A stretch of 64,000 nucleotides of DNA, from NCBI GenBank assembly GCA_035222895.1, contig JAVYIG010002751.1:62001-126000 (forward strand), written 5' to 3'. Below are positions 1-10,800 of this stretch, piece after piece. The position numbers and the translations under genes are program-made. The DNA is from Strongylocentrotus droebachiensis (taxonomy: Eukaryota > Echinodermata > Echinoidea > Camarodonta > Strongylocentrotidae). The notes under the pieces are model-generated. The model searched no databases and was not told where the DNA came from. It worked only from the letters and a program-made list of their open reading frames with translations. The stretch's first letter is position 1. Every line of letters begins with the position of its first letter.

Positions 1-607
1 TAAATGAAGAGCGTTTCGTTTTCATGTGCTTCTTTTGATAATGAGGGCAAAAGTGTAAAACAGAATGCTTTAAACATAGCCCAATCGTATCTTCAATTAT
101 AGCATGGAATCATTTGGACAGATCATTGAGAATGGCAAGCTCTGTTAACACCTTTAAGTACATGTTCAAACAATCTTGCAATATCGATTCCCAATAAGAT
201 AAAATGACAAGAGGAATTCTTTTAAGTGTCTTAACCAAAGTTTTAATTTAATCCCTTTTAGCTTTCCAGCACATTTCTCTTGTAAAAAATCAAACGATTG
301 GTTAATTATGCGCTTGCAGTACAACGTGATAAAATGTGATATTCATATACATCTTCATTGCTAGGAAAAGTTTCACTTTATGCTTTTTATATTTTGACTT
401 TGTTAAGGATATGACATTTGTAATTGTCCTGCTTGAGAAAAAAACGTTTGATTGTCTGTTTCTTAGCCCTGAATAGTTTTGTTCAGACGGGGTTGTGCTA
501 GTCGGTGTAAGTTAAATCCCGGCAGCAGTAAATACCGCATTTATATATATTTCACTTACATCAATAGTTGTCCACACGCTCTTACTCTGACCAACTTGCC
601 ACGAGTA
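1..607. other. Upstream flank, no recognised feature
   Basis: AT-rich sequence without a convincing coding region, RNA gene or repeat that I can identify. It ends at the TA that precedes the first foldback element. Confidence 0.5.
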
Positions 608-980
608 AGGGCGCGTTCATGCTTGATTTTGAAGGTAGAATGAGCGATCTGAAACGCTCATCGTAAACGCTCATCGTGATCGCAGTTCCACGGTGTAGCT
701 GTTCATGCTTACTTCTCTGGCTCATCCAGGCAATTCTCCTTGTGTGGCATTGTGTGACCTTCACTGTGCATGCTACGTAGACCCACTAGAGGTCAGTGCG
801 TTGACCCCATTTAAACGCGTTTACAATTGTAAACGCATCTTTTTGTGAGTTTACGATCGGCGTTCGTGATCGCCGTTGTTCGGTGATTCTACAAAAGTGA
901 GCATGAACGCAAGCGTGTTTTAAACTAAACACGTAACAGATGCCTGATTCTGGCCGTCAAAATCAAGCATGAACGCGGCC
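608..980. mobile_element. Foldback MITE, TA-flanked, 373 bp
   Basis: The left end GCGTTCATGCTTGATTTTGA (613-632) returns as its reverse complement at the right end (957-976). Similarity continues inward for roughly 20 further bases. TA dinucleotides flank both sides (606-607, 981-982), as expected for Tc1/mariner-type insertion. Internal words such as ACGCTCATCGT recur. A perfect 20-bp palindrome sits at 817-836. There is no transposase, so it is a non-autonomous element. Confidence 0.8.
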
Positions 981-1044
981 TAAGTCACACGACCTTCCAC
1001 CGACCAGCGTAACTTACGCAGAGACAGATAAACCCGGGTGTAAA

Positions 1045-1440
1045 TTGTGGCGAGCTTGCGCGATCTTGTGGCAAGCCGTTTTATTATTAATTGATATCAA
1101 TAAATCAATTCTCGTTATCAGCTCGCCACAACTCCAGGCTCCAACTCGGCTAAGTGGGAGCCCTGCTAAGAGCAAAGCCATCTATACACAGAGTTTGTCC
1201 AACTGCTTTGTTGAGCAAGCACACAAATGAATGTACGCCTAGTTGTTACCCATTGAAACCAAGTTCGCCGTTGGCCAAACTCTGGTAACTCTTGATATCA
1301 AGAATTCGATTTCGTGATATCAGGAATTCGATTTCGTGATATCAAGAAATATGTATTAATGATAAAACTGCTTGCCATAAGATCACGCCAGCTCGCCACA
1401 ACTCGAGGTTCCAACTCGACTAAGTGGGAGCCCTGCTTTA
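1045..1440. repeat. Foldback repeat related to the 43.1-43.8 kb element
   Basis: A left arm at 1045-1080 (TTGTGGCGAGCTTGCGCGAT) pairs with an inverted right arm at about 1365-1407. A 47-bp block ending in ctaagtgggagccctgct occurs at 1121-1167 and 1391-1437, and in reverse orientation at 43104-43157. Between them, 1290-1345 holds three short tandem units built on GATATCARGAATTCGATTTC. Confidence 0.65.
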
Positions 1441-3100
1441 CACCCAACTCGCCATATTTACCCCGACTAGCTCCTAACACGACCTTTACCCTAGGGTAAC
1501 TTGCCTCCGTCTGAACAAGACTAATGTAGGACGACATAATGCTTTTCAAACTGAAAGAGTGATTTCATATTATTTATTATCAGTTATAAATATATTTGAA
1601 TTTTTAATGTTATTTAAGAGTGTACTTTCAACTGCGATACTAGATACCATGCATTCATTTTGCATATTATCCAGTAATTTACTATCCTGTAGTGTGTTGT
1701 TTTGGGGAAACATGTATATAACCTTTATGGTATCCCTAATATCTAAGTATGAACTCTCAAAGTATATGTTGTATTTTTCAAAGTCTAATACATACCGAAA
1801 TATGCTAAAAGTTACTTTTTTATGGGATTTAAACACAAATTACCATCTATACTATAATGTTGCATTAAGATATTGAAAATATGCAACAACGTTTTTTTAA
1901 ACGAAAAAGCAAAGCAAAACAAATGAACCATTGGTACGAGGATACCAAATACTTTGTATATATGTTTATACATGTTCTTACTTATTCTTTAATGCTGTTA
2001 TGAATTTATGTTCATGATTTTGTTTAAACTATTGTTCCTCATTATGTTAAACAGGGCTTCCTGGAAGACCAACATTATTGGTGATAATGAGTCACCCTGT
2101 CTAAATATCAGAAATGAATAAATAAATATGAGTTATGCCAGCAGAAAACTAGATAGTGAAGATAATTGTCGATGTTGAGGACAGCAAGGGCATGTTTTGT
2201 ACTTTAATTGGTCTGCAATCGTATTTGAAAAGTGATTCTTGCATTTTTCAGAACTGTAACTTTTAAAAAGAGCGAAGCGTAGGTCGAGTGATATTTCCGA
2301 GACAAAAACCTTAGTTTTTAACAAAGAATTGTCAGTACTATTACACGATGTTTGCATTGCTTTCTGAATGATACAAGGGTTTATAGCAAACACCGCTATT
2401 CAGTCGACTGATTCCGATTTCTGTCGGAAATACTAAAGCCTTTTCACAGGAAGTAGTTAAATACGAATAAAAACGAAAGTGATAGTTGGTAAATGTTCGT
2501 GTCACCATGTTATGATTAGCTCTCAAGCATAGCTCCTTGAACTATTTCACTTGTTAAAGGAAACACTTATCCCTGTTTCTGTACTACATGGTATGGAATA
2601 AATGTTCCTACCGAGTTTAGCAAGGGTGCTAAAAATGAGTTTAAAAAATGAGTAGGAGATGCATAAGTAGAGGTTCATTGAAGAAAACCCGTATATTGCC
2701 TGGAAATGGTTAAGAAGAAGACACGACACAAAAAGCATTCAATGGTTATTTCCCCTGAAAATAGCAAGAGTGTGTTGAGCAGCCCTGGGCTGTGGGTTGA
2801 AGCTGCGGAGTCGGGAGAGTGGAAGAGACGGTAAACCATTTAAGATTTGTTTTATCAGGACAACTACCACTGGGTTATTCTCCAGCTCCGGCCTGATTAC
2901 GGGACCCTTCTTATTGGTCAATCTAATCTGAAAGTTAGAGGCCGGAATCCTCCCTTTTTTGTAAACTAGATAGCCTTTTGGCGAGGTAGGGTCTGACTAC
3001 AGTTTCTCCCCCGCCCAACAAAGGAACTCACGATAAACAAGAGTACATGTTAACTACATGTTTTTTTTAAAAAAGGAAAAAAAATCAATTAAGTAAACCT
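1441..3100. other. Intergenic stretch without recognised feature
   Basis: AT-rich DNA with only short chance reading frames on both strands. No splice-flanked coding similarity, RNA gene or transposon end was recognised. Confidence 0.45.
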
Positions 3101-3119
3101 AAGAACTAGTCTCAATAAC

Positions 3120-4110
3120 AACCTCTTGTATAATGTTCGCAAGTGGTAAAATGTAGGGTTACGTACGAAAAGAGTCACGTAGCGTACTCGCCAAAGCGTG
3201 AATAATAATATTCATCGTCCTGTATATATATATATATAAAAAAATCTAAATGTCAACCCTACACTTCGTATAAAAGATAGCAGCTTGTATCTGCACAAAT
3301 CCTCAAAACCTGTTAACGTCATTACGTGAGTAATCATCACAAGCCTTATTTTCCTTTTCCCTTTTTATCACTGCTCAAGATGTTCAAGTTTGATCCCACC
3401 TCAACATTCATCGAATTATCAAACCTTTGACCTGTGCCATGGTGTTTACTAAAGGATGCAATGAAGCTTGCAATTCTATAGCAATGATAATAAGGAAAGT
3501 TTTCTGACCAAACTTGTTTTTTAATACTTCCTCGTTCGATATATTTTCATACACTTATTGTACATTACATTCACAACAAACGGAATCGAACAGGTAACGT
3601 ACTCAACATGTGATAACGTGGTTACCTGAGTGATTACAAGCTGTATTACAGGCTGTATTCTTCGTCTTTTTAATTCGTTATCACTGCTCGAGTTGTTCAA
3701 GTTTGATCCCACCTCGACATTCATTAAAATATCGAATCTTTGACCTGTGCCATGTTGTTAACTAAAGGATGCAACGAAGCTTGCAATTCTATAGCAATGA
3801 TAATAAGGAAAGTTTTCTGACCAAATTTGTTTTTTAATACTTCCTCGTTCGATATATTTCTACACGTTCTCAACAAACGGCATCGAAGAAGTACAGTACT
3901 TGCAACAATAATGCTAACGGGAAGTTTTCTGACAATTTTATTAAAATAATTCCTCGTTCGATATAATTCTGTACATTGTATAGATAGAAATGGTTCATTA
4001 AAAAAAATCATCGCAGCCGACGGCTGAATTGCGATCCATTTCACAAAGATATAATACAATTGCAATTCAAATTCAAATGACACGAAATATGACAAAAATA
4101 AAAAATCAAA
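3120..4110. repeat. Dispersed repeat cluster with a tandem duplication of about 310 bp
   Basis: The block around 3371-3560 (atgcaatgaagcttgcaatt ... ttcctcgttcgatatatt) is repeated with few changes at 3681-3860, an offset of about 310 bp. A shorter third copy covers 3880-3985. Related fragments occur at 4640-4810 and 6105-6265, sharing acattcacaacaaacgg and cctcgttcgatata-like words. No coding potential was seen. Confidence 0.75.
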
Positions 4111-4159
4111 CATATAGACATTTCATAAAAATGTATTGATCAAATTCAAATTTGTGTTA

Positions 4160-4320
4160 AAAAAGAAAGAGAAAGGGAGAGGTGTAGAGAGGGAGAGTTA
4201 GAGTGATGAGAAAGAGAGAGAAAGAGAGAAAGAAAGAAAGAGAAAGAAAGAGAAAGAGAGAGAGAGTGTGAGAGAGAGAGATGTAGGGGTAAAGAGAGTA
4301 AGAGACAGACAAAGGGGTCC
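4160..4320. repeat. GA-rich microsatellite
   Basis: A purine tract of GA, GAAA and GAGAGA units on the + strand, followed by a short ATA/TAA run near 4331. It explains the Ser/Leu/Phe-rich reading frame on the opposite strand, which is not a gene. Confidence 0.85.
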
Positions 4321-4330
4321 TTGTTATGTA

Positions 4331-4430
4331 ATGATAATAATAATAATATGTAATAATTATCTTTTTAAAGTCCACTTCAAATTGTATTAAGTTGAACCGA
4401 AAATGGAAATTCTTTTTGCCCAATTGATCG
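4331..4430. repeat. Dispersed repeat shared with 49131-49215
   Basis: A TAA-type microsatellite is followed by gtccactycaaatt, tattaa and an aaccgaaa.ggaaatt word. The same order occurs just before plexin exon 6 at 49131-49215, so this is a dispersed element whose copies carry the microsatellite. Confidence 0.6.
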
Positions 4431-4575
4431 TGAGCCCGGCAGCCACTGCGCAGCGCCAAATCGACGTTGCTCTATCCCTTATTGTTGAACGCCAAACAAG
4501 GTAGCAGCAACTCCCGTCTTTTAACGTCTTTGGTATGACGCGGCCGGGGTTCAATCTCCCGGTCATTCACATAAT
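4430..4575. repeat. SINE-like remnant with a B-box-like sequence
   Basis: The stretch contains TCTTTGGTATGACGCGGCC followed by GGGGTTCAATCTCCC. The second resembles a degraded tRNA B box (GGTTCRAANCC). The whole word order looks familiar from SINEs of sea-urchin-like genomes, but this is memory rather than a search. No clear A box or poly-A tail was identified. Confidence 0.45.
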
Positions 4576-4639
4576 ACAATCATGAACTGTGAAATTAAAA
4601 AAAAAAGAATTATAATAGCATTACATTTTATTAAGAAGG

Positions 4640-4815
4640 TTTATTAAGTACAGTACATTCACAACAAACGGCAATGAAGAAGTAAAGTACTCAAAACGTG
4701 AACGTGATAACGTGAGTAATTACAAGATGTATTCTCCCTTTGTAAATTCGTTATTACTGCTCGAGTTGTTCAAGTGTGAACCCACCTCAATATTTATTTA
4801 AACATCGAACCAGGA
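4640..4815. repeat. Copy of the 3.1-4.1 kb dispersed repeat
   Basis: It shares acattcacaacaaacggca, gataacgtgagtaattacaa and ctgctcgagttgttcaagt words with the cluster at 3120-4110, in the same orientation. Confidence 0.65.
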
Positions 4816-5360
4816 AGCTGTAATGAATGGAGATACCGTCTCGAAAGAATTTTCCAAGGGAAAAATATTCAAGATTAACCTGGCTTAACAAAAAGAAATG
4901 TAACCCTCTCCAGTCGTCATTTCCATCAACAGCTGTACATATCAATGCACAGTCCCTCTCTGGCATTCCAAATAGTACGAAATGTTACGCAACGCCATCT
5001 GCTTCCCTGAGTTCTCTATTCACTCTTTTGCAAAAATATGCAACCATCGAGCTTTCAAGCCATGCGTGGCACCGAAAAATTAAGTCATGTTCAGTGAAGA
5101 TGTATTTAGCTATAACATATAAAAACCAGAATTTACAACATATGACTAATGCAACTTTCTATTAGTCATTAAATGCTTTTTCCGTTCTCGGATAGCTCTA
5201 CTGAAGACATGGCCATTTCAACCAGCGAAATCGTGAGTTAGAGCGAATGAAAGGTTTTCATCATCATGATTTTCTCATCTAATTATTGACATTTCCCGAA
5301 AATTTCCGAAATTTGTACATAGCTAGGATTAGGAAGGTAGTCCGAAGTTTATCTTCCTTA

Positions 5361-5819
5361 AGGCCCGGTCACATAGAGGGGACGCATGGGGGACGCACGG
5401 CCAGCGCATTGAAAATTTACAATTTTGGCCAGTGCGTTGTCGTTCGCTAGGTGTGCGTCATCATTCGTTACTCGTTCGTCGAGCGCGCTGGACCAACGCT
5501 GGACCAACGCTATGCATTCGCCGTCATTCGCTGTATGCGTCGGGGTTTTTTGAGCATGCTCAAAAGTGTGCGCGGAGCTCGACGCATGAATGTACACGCC
5601 AAAGGGATGCCAGACATGCGCGGAGCGCGCTAGACCAACGCCAGACATACGTGGAGCACACGCCCTGTATACGCCCAGCGCGCTAGCAACACGCTATGCA
5701 TCCGGTGTCACACTCGCTAGCTTTTCCCAAATCCCGACAAAAGTCGGTATCACGTCTTTTCCGATTTTCAATGCGCCGGCCGTGCGCCCCCCACTCGTCC
5801 CCTCTGTGTGACCGGAACT
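5361..5819. mobile_element. Foldback MITE family 1, full-length copy, TA-flanked, 459 bp
   Basis: The termini are inverted repeats: aggcccggtcacatagaggg at the left and the reverse complement of a close variant at the right, flanked by TA (5359-5360, 5820-5821). The interior is unusually GC-rich for the window and made of recurring short words (GCGCGCT, ACGCATG, ACCAACGCT). A perfect palindrome TTTTGAGCATGCTCAAAA sits at 5548-5565. A copy of the same length, in opposite orientation, is at 52451-52910. The overlapping reading frames here are by-products of the repeat. Confidence 0.88.
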
Positions 5820-5821
5820 TA

Positions 5822-6825
5822 AAGAACTAAATGAAATAGTGTTATATGTTTGCGTATTTATTGATTGATCGGGCTAGAAGTTGTCAAGTTATCACCACTA
5901 TTCACCCCAAATACGGGCCGGCAAAGCAAAAGCCGCCGTGCTCGCTGGGCTGGGCTGTGTGTGGAAAGGGAGGACTTAGTGCTACTTGGGAGCTGTACGG
6001 TTTCGGAGGGGGATTAGGGGATTACGGTAGGGGAAACAAAAGACGCCCGGTGCCACGGATGGCTTCAAAGGGGCATCTTGGACGGGATCTCCATTCATTA
6101 CAGCTTCCTGATCGAACCTTTGAACTGTGCCATTGTGTTTACTAAGAGTGCAACGATTGCACGAATTTCCGACAAAAAATGTTTGGACACATTACTTCCT
6201 TGTTCGATATAATTCTATACACTATAGAGTATATTCCATTTACAACAAACGGCATCGAAGACTTATTAGGTAAGAAACATGTTAATGGGGTTTTATTCAT
6301 TTATCTATTCTTGATTTGATGTTTCATTATTGATTAAAGTTATTATTGGTAGGCTTACATAAGAATATTTTGGCATAATAACATTACACTGGCGATAGCA
6401 ACTTTTTTTCTCGAAAAATCAACTCGAGGGAAATTCCAATACCCCATTGTACTTCTATATCCTATAGAAATCCCGTTCGGAATTTGCAATGCGTCATTGT
6501 AAAGTTCGCACGTCGTTTCAAAAAGCTGGATGAGGCTATTGAAATTGCCTTAAGTTGAGTTTTCAAAAAGTCTTCATAAATTTGTTCACATTTATCATTA
6601 TATCAATCTCCATCCAAACACAACTAATCATCAAACATCATATCACATACAAATATCATATTAACTCTTTGATAAAAACTAACTTATTAACTCAATACAA
6701 CTCTTAAAAACGCGCTCTAAGTTAATGTGAATTTGAAATGGAACTCATCATCTGGGTAATTTTCCTTTAAATATCTCTTAGGATTATCTTCTCGAACTAC
6801 CAAGGATCGAATAAAAGAGACGATC
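5822..6825. other. 5' flank of the plexin gene; promoter and 5' UTR not resolved
   Basis: It contains a copy of the dispersed repeat at 6105-6265 and an otherwise AT-rich stretch with no clear TATA box or initiator that I would call. A pyrimidine-rich stretch ending in AG at 6803-6804 could be the acceptor of a 5' noncoding exon. Confidence 0.4.
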
Positions 6826-7842
6826 ATGCCACCAGCAGATGCTTTGAAGCTGGGCGCCATGCTCTTCTGCTTGCTTCTTATCATTCCGTCGATCTACTCA
6901 GCTCCTCTCTCCTCCTACCTGGTATCATCCTTTACCAGTCCTGACCCCACCCTACCATTCAACCACATCACCATCAACAACATCACTGGAGATGTCTATA
7001 TTGGAGCACGGCAGAGACTATATCAACTCAACTCAGACCTGACTCTCAAACACACCGTAGATACTGGACCTTGCCCTTCACCAAATGGAAATACAAACAA
7101 CAATAAACTTCTTCTTGTAGCTCCATCACCTGAGGACAAACTCATCACATGTGGTGGCTGTGATGGTTACTGTGAGACAAGAAGCCTGACTAATATATCA
7201 CATGATGTAGTGAGATATGATTCTAGTAATTATGCTCAAATTGTGACAACATCAGATGCACCCACTGTTGGAGCTGTTGTTTTGGGTGCTGACTTTGTAA
7301 GGAATGGCGAGGGTACTGTAGATGGTGGGTTGTACTTATTCACAGGGATCAGTAATGCAACAGTAAGCATTCGATCTGTCTCAAAGCACAGTCTTGTAGA
7401 CCTGCAGCCTGTACAACGGGTATCACCACCTCAATCTTCTACCACACAGAACATTTGTAAACATTTGATCACTTACATGGAATATCACTACTATTTCATC
7501 TCAAGAGGAGATTCTGTATACTTGGGGCGACTGTGTCGTAATTCATTAGATGATGATTTCGAATCCTACACAGAGATAGAACTACAGTGTGGATCTCACA
7601 ATGTGATCCAGTCTGCTCATATCGGACCAGCAGGATCCCAGTTAGCTGACTCATTCAATATTGAAAGTAATGATGACCTCATGTATGATATATTCACAAG
7701 GGAGAGTTCATCTGCTCTTTGTATCTATAAGATGAGTGATGTCCAGCAGAGCTTTGAAGATGCTGTCTTGGGATGTATGCAGGGAGATGAAAACGAGTTA
7801 GGAACAATAAACGACTACCTTCGAGACAGCACCTGTAACTCA
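6826..7842 (+). CDS. Plexin exon 1: signal peptide and most of the sema domain (residues 1-339)
   Basis: The exon opens with a signal peptide: hydrophobic core at residues 11-25 and likely cleavage after YS or YSA. The plexin hallmark FNHITINNITGDVYIGA lies at residues 45-61, the start of the sema beta-propeller. Paired cysteines such as LITCGGCDGYCE, CRNSL, ELQCGS and CNS follow the sema disulphide pattern. N-glycosylation sequons (NIT, NIS, NAT) fit an extracellular protein. The donor GTAAGT at 7843 splits between codons (phase 0). Reading through the donor adds only eight unrelated residues before a stop, which supports the splice. Confidence 0.95.
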
Positions 7843-10800
7843 GTAAGTCAATTAAAGTTCGAAGTATAAGGAGTATTAGAGTTTGCTGTAATTTTCCTGT
7901 GCATCCTCAATTTAACTTACATTGAGTTGAGTTAATATGATTTGATTTGATGCGATTTGATCTGATTCGATCTGATTTTATTTTATATAACATAATACGA
8001 TTTGATAGATTGGATTGATTTGACCTGACTTGCCTTACAATATCTAAACATGGTAACCCCGGCCTATTCTTTTTTGGAGCCCCTGCACGAAATCAACGCC
8101 AATTAAAGGTTACATACAAGCAGGCGCGGATCCAGGGGGGCCGAGCGTGCCTTGGCCCCCCCCCCCCCCTCCCGCAAAAAAAAAAAAAAAAAAAGGAGAG
8201 AGAGAGAAGGAAAAGAAGGGAAAGAGGAGAGAAAGGGAAAAAAGAAGAGGAAGAAGAAAAGAAAAGAGGGAAGAAGGAGATCGGGAGAGGGGGAAGGACT
8301 TGCCTCCCCCTTCCCCCCCCCCTAATAAAAAATAAAAGAGAAGGAAGGAAAGGGAAAGAAAAAAGATAAAGAGGAGATAAAGGGAAGGACAAAATAGGAA
8401 GAAGAAAAGAAAAGAAGGGGGATATCAGTTGCAATTTTCCCGCCAACAAGGTGAAGATCGGAGGGGGGGGGGGGGCCACTGGCATACTGATAAGGGAGGG
8501 GGGGTTGGATAAATAGAATTCAAACGTGGTTTATTTATAATTCCATAACGGTGGTTAACAAATAATGCTGAAATGAGATAATTTTCCTCACTTCATGCGT
8601 TTGTTGGAAAATGACAAATTCCTAAATTTACAGCCAGGCAAGAAAATGCTTCTTGAGATGCCTGCATATCAGGGCCCGCGGAACGGCGGGGATCGGGATC
8701 CTCGAGCCCCTCCCCCACACTTTCTTTGAAAAAGTATATTAAAGAGAAATTGAAAGAAAGAGAGCGAGAAAGAAAAAATAGTTAACTGCCAGTGTCACAT
8801 TATAATGGGGTATCAAAATATGCTCATCTGACCATGATCAAAATTAATGCCTAAAATCCTAAGGGTTCTGCCCCCTGGATTCCACCTAGGGCCCTAAGGC
8901 GGGCCCTTAGATGCTCATATGACGGTCATTTAATGCCTAAAACCCCTGATTTCTGGGGGCTCTGCCCCCTGGACCCCACGCCAAATAGTGTCCTGCTAGT
9001 GTCACAAATAATAAGGTATCAAAAATGCTTATCTGACCGTAATTAAACGCCTAAAACCCCTGAGCTTTTGGGGGATCTGCCCCCTGGATCCAACCAAGAG
9101 TCCTTAGGCGGGCCCCTCGATACTCATCTGACCGTAATTGAGTGCCTAAAACCCTTGAGATTCCGGGGCTCCGCCTCCTGAACCCCAAGCCAATTAGTGA
9201 CCTGCCATTGTAACAATTAGGTATCAAAATAATGCTCATCTGACCGTAATTAAATGCCTAAACTCCTGAACTTCCGGGGCTCTGCCCCCTGGACCCCGTC
9301 TAGGGCGCTAAGGCGGACCCCTGAATGCTAATCTGACCGTAAATTAAAACCTTAAACCCCTGAGCTTCCGGGACGGACAAGGTATCAACATGTTCATCTG
9401 ACAGCAGGCGCGTAGCCAGGGGGCGGTGGGGTGGTCCCCCAATAAACGCCGGCCAAAAAAGAGAGGAGTGTAAAGGAAGAGGACGTAGGAAGAAAAGGGA
9501 ATAGACAAAGAACATATTTGAAATTCAGACAAGGATTAAGAGTCGAGAACGGTACAACGAATCGTCTTCTTTCTCTTATGGAGCTCTCACACTCTGCCGT
9601 GTAGGCCTACCGTCCACCTGCCGGGCTATTAAAAAAACAGAGTCCAGAACGTTGGGTTTTGAGCGAACTTGTCCCCGGCCGCAAAAAAAAATTCATAAAA
9701 TTAATCTTTTCATCGTTTCGTTGCCATCTTCTGACCGTTCTCACCGGGCGCATACCGGGTGTTGAACGTGCTTCTACCGTCTTCACCGCCCAGATTGACT
9801 TTTGTTGACAATTTTGGCCGTTTCCATACCGGGCCCATACCGGGTCTCGAACGTGTGCACCGGGTTTGTAGCAGCCACCTACCAGTCACTTAGCGTCCCC
9901 TCACCGCTCGGAGCGTCCTATGAGCGAGTCCCGGACTGCTGACGTCATGACACGACTGCCATAAATACCCCGATTTGAACGGCAACGGTCAGTCCGCTCT
10001 CCATTTTTCATCACCGTTCTGTAACGGGTTATGAGCGTGTTGTGAACGTGTTCATACAGTGTGACCGTTTTCTTAACGTATTCATACCGTCCTCATACCG
10101 TTCAATACCGTCCTCTTGCCGCTTACTTGCGGCCGGTGCCAGCCGGCCAAAGTTTTGAACATGCCCAAAACTTTCGCCGGGTCCCACAGGGTGTAAATAA
10201 GCGCCAACGCCCTATTAACGTGTTGCCCGCTTTGATTACGAACCACCGTGTGCCCTCGCCGTTCTCCACCGTCCGCAGACATTTTCGCGCACGGTGGCAC
10301 ACGGTAGGCCTACACGGCAGAGTGTGAGAGTCACTTAATGAATTAATGAAACGTCGAAGCTTTAATGAAAAGTAAAAGTTTCGGCGCTTCGCGCGGGTGG
10401 GGGAAACTAAATTATTTTCGAGAGCGGAACAACGAATCGTCTTCATTCTCTAAAAATTTAATGAAAATTCGAAGCGGGGGGAAAACTGAATTTAGACAAG
10501 GATTAAGAGTCGAGAACGGTACAACGAATCGTCTTCTTTCTTTAATGATTTAATGAAAAGTAAAAGTTTCCGCGCTTCGCGCGGGTGGGGGAAACTAAAT
10601 TATTTTCGAGAGTGGAACAACGAATCGTCTTCATTCTCTAAAAATTTAATGAAACGTCGAAGGGGGGGTAAAACTGAATTTAGACAAGGATTAAGAGTAA
10701 AAAACTGTACAACGAATCGTCTTCTTTTTCTAATGATTTAATGAAACGTAAGAGCTTCCGCGCTTCGCGCGGGAGGGGAAAAACTATTTTCAGACGAGTA

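Noticed and set aside
8093..8485. 130-codon minus-strand frame and its plus-strand shadow
   Set aside because: Low-complexity translation of a poly-purine/poly-G tract at the start of the hAT element.
10365..10741. Two similar 62-codon frames 188 bp apart
   Set aside because: Product of the 94-bp satellite periodicity.
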